Of a stretch of 64,000 nucleotides of DNA, positions 60,395-64,000 are shown piece after piece. A model generated the notes under the pieces. It did not search any database. It was not told where the DNA came from and saw only the letters and a list, made by a program, of their open reading frames with translations. How positions within the stretch are numbered: the stretch's first letter is position 1; every line of letters begins with the position of its first letter. Both the position numbers and the translations under genes were made by a program. The DNA comes from Proteromonas lacertae (taxonomy: Eukaryota > Sar > Bigyra > Opalinata > Proteromonadidae), in contig NGBS01000294.1 of assembly GCA_002245135.1 (NCBI GenBank), positions 124,001-188,000 on the forward strand, read 5' to 3'.

Positions 60395-63179
60395 ATGTCT
60401 GCACCTCCCAAATGTATTTTTTGCTTACTCTCATATATCATAGCAAAAGCTAAAGAACCAACAAAGTGGTCAGAAGTAGTAATTGAAGATGATGAGGATG
60501 ATGAAGACCCATTATCTGTATAAATATGAAATTTATATCTAGACTGTTCTACAAACTGCAGCAGCAAATGCATCACAAGCATCTGCTAAAGATCCCTTAT
60601 TAGTACTTCCAAAGTATTTTATAGAATTATAATATTATTTATAGAGAAGTGTATACTTCTAAAGTCCAACAAGGTAATCAAAAACTGAGAAGAACAGCTG
60701 CCAATGATCCAGATCAAGATTTATCAGACTATAGTTTGTCTTTACAACAAGATAATTTCTATGCTCCACTATTTTTAGCATATGTTCATGATGACACTTC
60801 CTTATTTGATTTAAAGCGTGGTATTGAGTATTTTTTTAATAATCATATTTATTTTAACATCTATTATCAAATAGAAATTTAAAACAAGATTCTTACGATC
60901 AAGCTGCACAAATGAAGAAATTAGTGAAGGAACATTTCGAACAATTTGTTCAATGTCGAGATTCAGTTGAATCTGTAGGAACATTAACTACCGAAACATC
61001 CATATGGCCAGTACCACCCAATGACAATTACAAAGGTGGAAAAATCAAAGCAGAGAAATATTTGGATGCAGCAAAAGAAGAAAGTGAAGCATTATTCACT
61101 CCAGTGTTAAAACAAAATCAAGAAGTAAAATCCTTAAAATTCGCTCAACATATATTAGACAGATACAATTATGTATTTAACCTACCAGATCAATTAAAAC
61201 AATATTTAAGACAGAAAGAATATGAAGCAATAGTGAGAGAGTATTTGAGAGTAAAATCAACAATTAAAGATAATGAATTATCAGTGGTAGTGAAAGGAAT
61301 GGAAGAAGTAGAAATCATAATACAACAATTACGTGAAGTATTATTAAAGCAATTAGAAAGAATTGATAGACCAGTAGGAGAAATGCAAAGAGCAGTTGAA
61401 TTATTACAGGAAATAGGATGTGAAGAAGATCCATTAAATTATTTGTTGAATGTTAGAAAACAATATGTTATAACGCAGTTAGAGAATTGTTCAATTCAAT
61501 ATGCATCATTAAGTGGAAGTGGTACTATCAATGTAGGAGGAGATAGTAAAAGTAAAGTAAAGATAAGTCGTGTTTATATGGATAAAGGAAGTGAAATATT
61601 GTTAAAACATTTGTTTGATTTGTGGGAATTGTCAGTTAGATGTATTGATGAAGAAAATTTAAGTAAATTTACAGTAAAAGATGGTGATAAATGTATAGGA
61701 GAAGTGATCTATGAATATTTAAAGTTGATTAAATATTTATTAGTTGGAGACAATAGTGATGATGCATTTAATGAAGGTAATGGTGGTGATGATGATGATG
61801 AAGAAGAGTTAGAATTTGAAGTTGAATCATCTGAGAATATGTCATTGAAAGATATAAGATATGCATTAACTACAATGGGAAAATTGATTGATAGTATTAT
61901 TTCTACATCAGAAGTATATATATATATATAATATCAATAATTAATATTATATTTTTGTATAGAAACATTTTCAAAGAGATGAAAAGAAACATAAAGTTGA
62001 TCCATTTGATATAATTGTATAATATAATATATATATATATATATATATAGAAATATGGTATTGAAAAAGTAAATTCATTTTATCAAAAAGTCTATTCATC
62101 TTATTCATATTTATTATTCCAGGATACTGAAAACTGTATAATAATATATAATATATAATATATAGTTACGAGTGATTTATTAATGTCTGAAAAATGGGAA
62201 GTAGTAAGTCCAGATAATGTAATTGATATATACAATATAACTATATTACCACAACAATTCGAAATACAAATCAATAAAGCACTAAAACAAATAGATTCTG
62301 TATGTAGAGATGAACATCATAATCATACTAAAGGATTTGTTAGTTGTTTTGAAGTGTTTTGTGATAATATTGATATATTAACACCACAAGAGACTGTTAT
62401 TGAAGATTTAGATGAATTAGATGGTAATTCGTTACTTGTATAAATATTATTTTTATTAATTATATATATTTATATAGTTGAAACGAAATGCAAAGAATGT
62501 AACATCTGATTTACGTTTATTATTATTAATTTCTGATATTAATTATACAAAAGAACATATCATTCCAACAATAACAATGAATTACGAATTACAAGAAGAA
62601 GAAGTGAATAATATATTCAGAAAATTAAATGAATTAATGAAAAATCTAATCAATGATTATGTTGATAAAAAGAAACATATTATTGAAGAGTTATTACAGA
62701 ATTTTAACTCTGATATAACTTGGACAGATGAATCAGATCCAGAAATGATTAGAGATTATGTGTTAGAGATATTTTTACAAATGATTGTTATTGATAATGA
62801 AATAATAGAAACTATAGGTGATTTTGAATCTCAAGATTTTACAGATGGAATGAAGTTTAGTGATTTTATATTTACAATATTATTGGATTTGTTATTTAAC
62901 TTTTATAAAGTAGAAATACCCAAAATTAGTACTTTTAGTTCATCTACACATGTTGAAGTTGTTTTAGAGTTGAAATTTATGTCTAAAATATATGAAAAAT
63001 ATATGTCACAGAAGTTTAAAGATATTGTTAAAGACTGTATTAGTCATATTGAGAAACATACTTATCAAGGAAGTAAACCACTAAATACATTACCTGAAAA
63101 TAGTAAATCATTGTTGGAGGAGTTGTTACAATTCTCTTTAGCAAGGACTATACTTTATACCACCTGTTTTTCTAGTTGA
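60395..63179 (+). CDS. SEC5: Exocyst complex subunit Sec5 (EXOC2-like)
   Basis: ATG at 60395 (MSAPPK). Introns of 29, 25 and 29 nt near 60414, 60520 and 60613 build an acidic N-terminus (EVVIEDDEDDEDPL). LVLPKEVYTSKVQQGN and the conserved Sec5 region follow (FYAPLFLAYVHDDTSLFDLKRGIENLKQDS...HFEQFVQCRDSVESV, EEVEIIIQQLREVLLKQLE, QEIGCEEDPLNYLLNVRKQYV). Later exons are separated by TA-rich introns 61914-61962, 62017-62050 and others, and the gene ends FSLARTILYTTCFSS. Sec5 is part of the octameric tether for secretory vesicles at the plasma membrane. No IPT/TIG domain is seen at the N-terminus, so the animal Ral-binding module is missing, as in fungi. Confidence 0.82.
61914..61962 (+). other. 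TA-repeat intron (example), Sec5 gene
   Basis: GTATATATATATATATA... to TTTTTGTATAG, 49 nt. Representative of the (TA)n introns that recur in most multi-exon genes of the window; others are at 29884-29922, 42911-42949, 44787-44817, 45461-45500, 45672-45716, 57330-57378 and 62017-62050. Confidence 0.8.
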
Positions 63180-63854
63180 TTAATATATAATATATAATTG
63201 TATTGTTTATTTTTTTATACGTTAATGACTAAAGCAAATTAATAAAAGAAATACATTTTTAGGTTATAAATAATCGGTTTTCATGTGTTGAAATGATTAT
63301 TTCAAAAGCAGCTTAATATGCTTTAGCCAAACCGACATGTACCTGTAATTATTAGCTGACCTTTAGTTATATACATATAAAAGCAAGGTATAGCAAAGCT
63401 CATAATATAATTTTCAAGCTTTATATACCATTCTTTAAAAACCCCATTTGACGTAATGATTTATTCACTTTCTTTATTTTGTAAATCAGATTTTTATGCT
63501 CAATGATGATTAATACTATTATAAAATGAGTAGAGCATAATGTATGCTGAATATAAGAATTGACTTTGAGAAAAAAAGAAGAGTATATCTTGAATTATTT
63601 TCCATTTAGCAAATAGAGTGAAATAACATTTACATATATGTCATATAAAAATATCGCTATAAAAAAGTAATAAACCTTGCTGCTGGTAAATTAGAGAAAT
63701 TGGATTTTAAACTTCGATAAGAAGTATTGGAATAATGTTTATAAAATTAAAGAGTAATTTATGTGTATGATTACTTTAAGGTGATAAATACACCTAAAAT
63801 AACAAAAATGAAAAAGCGTTATAATTACATAAGAGTCATGAAACAGAAAAATTA
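63180..63854. other. Gene-poor stretch downstream of Sec5
   Basis: About 675 bp with stops in all frames. It lies between the end of Sec5 and the transposase relic and may be decayed transposon sequence, but I can identify no ends or other motifs. Confidence 0.45.
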
Positions 63855-63989
63855 ATATTAGATTTTGGAAACGATATATTATTCAATGCAACATACATTC
63901 ATCCAATGAATCCTATAGAAAATGTGTTTTCTTTTTGCAGAAACAGTACAATATTTGAATTGAGAACAAGTTTTACACAAAATAGCTGA
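63855..63989 (+). pseudogene. Tc1/IS630-type transposase relic (DDE end)
   Basis: The frame from 63855 reads DFGNDILFNATYIHPMNPIENVFSF, matching the last catalytic segment of Tc1/mariner-pogo-type transposases (..F.P.YSP.LNPIENVFS). The final Glu of the DDE/D triad (NPIEN) is kept, but Tyr-Ser-Pro is altered to Tyr-Ile-His-Pro and Trp-Lys after FS is Cys-Arg. A TGA follows at 63987-63989 and no upstream DDE motifs are readable, so this is a fragment. The element may continue past the window. Confidence 0.65.
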
Positions 63990-64000
63990 ATTAGTCAAAA

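Noticed and set aside
44500-62060. (TA)n runs as CRISPR-like or satellite arrays
   Set aside because: They are single dinucleotide runs bounded by GT and AG at exon junctions; removing them restores the reading frame.
1-64000. Ciliate-type code with TAA/TAG read as glutamine, suggested by the tiny introns
   Set aside because: Gln is encoded by abundant CAA/CAG, reading frames of up to 1,403 codons lack internal TAA/TAG, and several genes end cleanly at TAA or TAG.
1-64000. tRNA, rRNA or other structured RNA genes
   Set aside because: I looked for cloverleaf or conserved rRNA blocks in the intergenic gaps and recognised none; a covariance-model search would be needed to exclude them.

Overview
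The window is nuclear DNA of an AT-rich unicellular eukaryote. It is gene-dense and uses the standard genetic code: CAA/CAG encode Gln, and reading frames of more than 1,000 codons are free of TAA/TAG. Most genes carry several very short introns (about 24-55 nt, GTAT...TAG, often little more than a TA-dinucleotide run). Low-complexity Asn, Ser and Gln tracts are common. I cannot name the species. Asn-rich proteins suggest a dictyostelid-like or gut-chytrid-like base composition. An Sfi1-type centrin-binding protein, a tubby-like protein, an EF-hand family and an EGF protein resembling flagellar mastigoneme proteins hint at a lineage with centrioles or cilia, but that is inference.

Layout. 0-6.7 kb: the end of a chromodomain protein, then a large TPR-DENN-PH-like protein. 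6.9-14.5 kb: four paralogous EF-hand, Asn-rich proteins, one on the minus strand head-to-head with three tandem plus-strand copies. 14.6-26 kb (minus): a secreted EGF/beta-rich repeat protein with clustered frame breaks, an ankyrin/FN3/SAM protein, and a type I membrane protein. 26.2-35 kb: a nearly identical inverted duplication (about 2.2 kb arms) of a BTB/SPRY-like gene. It flanks a two-domain phosphoethanolamine N-methyltransferase, an orphan gene and a 1.16-kb hAT element with a perfect 8-bp target-site duplication. 35.4-42 kb: a long Sfi1-like protein and two small coiled-coil genes. 41.9-52 kb: RBM25-like splicing factor, LRR protein, multi-pass membrane protein, coiled-coil protein and makorin-like E3 ligase. 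52-63 kb: a calponin-homology-like protein, tubby-like protein, an uncharacterised gene with a possible LYR start, a cullin-like protein lacking the cullin C-terminus, a PI4K-gamma-like kinase and exocyst Sec5. The last kilobase holds a decayed Tc1/IS630-type transposase.

Exon joins were inferred by eye from GT-AG pairs that restore reading frame, so individual junctions are predictions. In several genes a single-base +1 step remains that no obvious intron explains. Small undetected introns, residual insertion-type assembly errors and gene decay are all possible. The genes do not form one pathway. Themes are membrane traffic (DENN, exocyst Sec5, PI4K), ubiquitin (makorin, cullin-like, BTB) and cytoskeleton/centrosome (Sfi1, CH-like, EF-hand, coiled coils).
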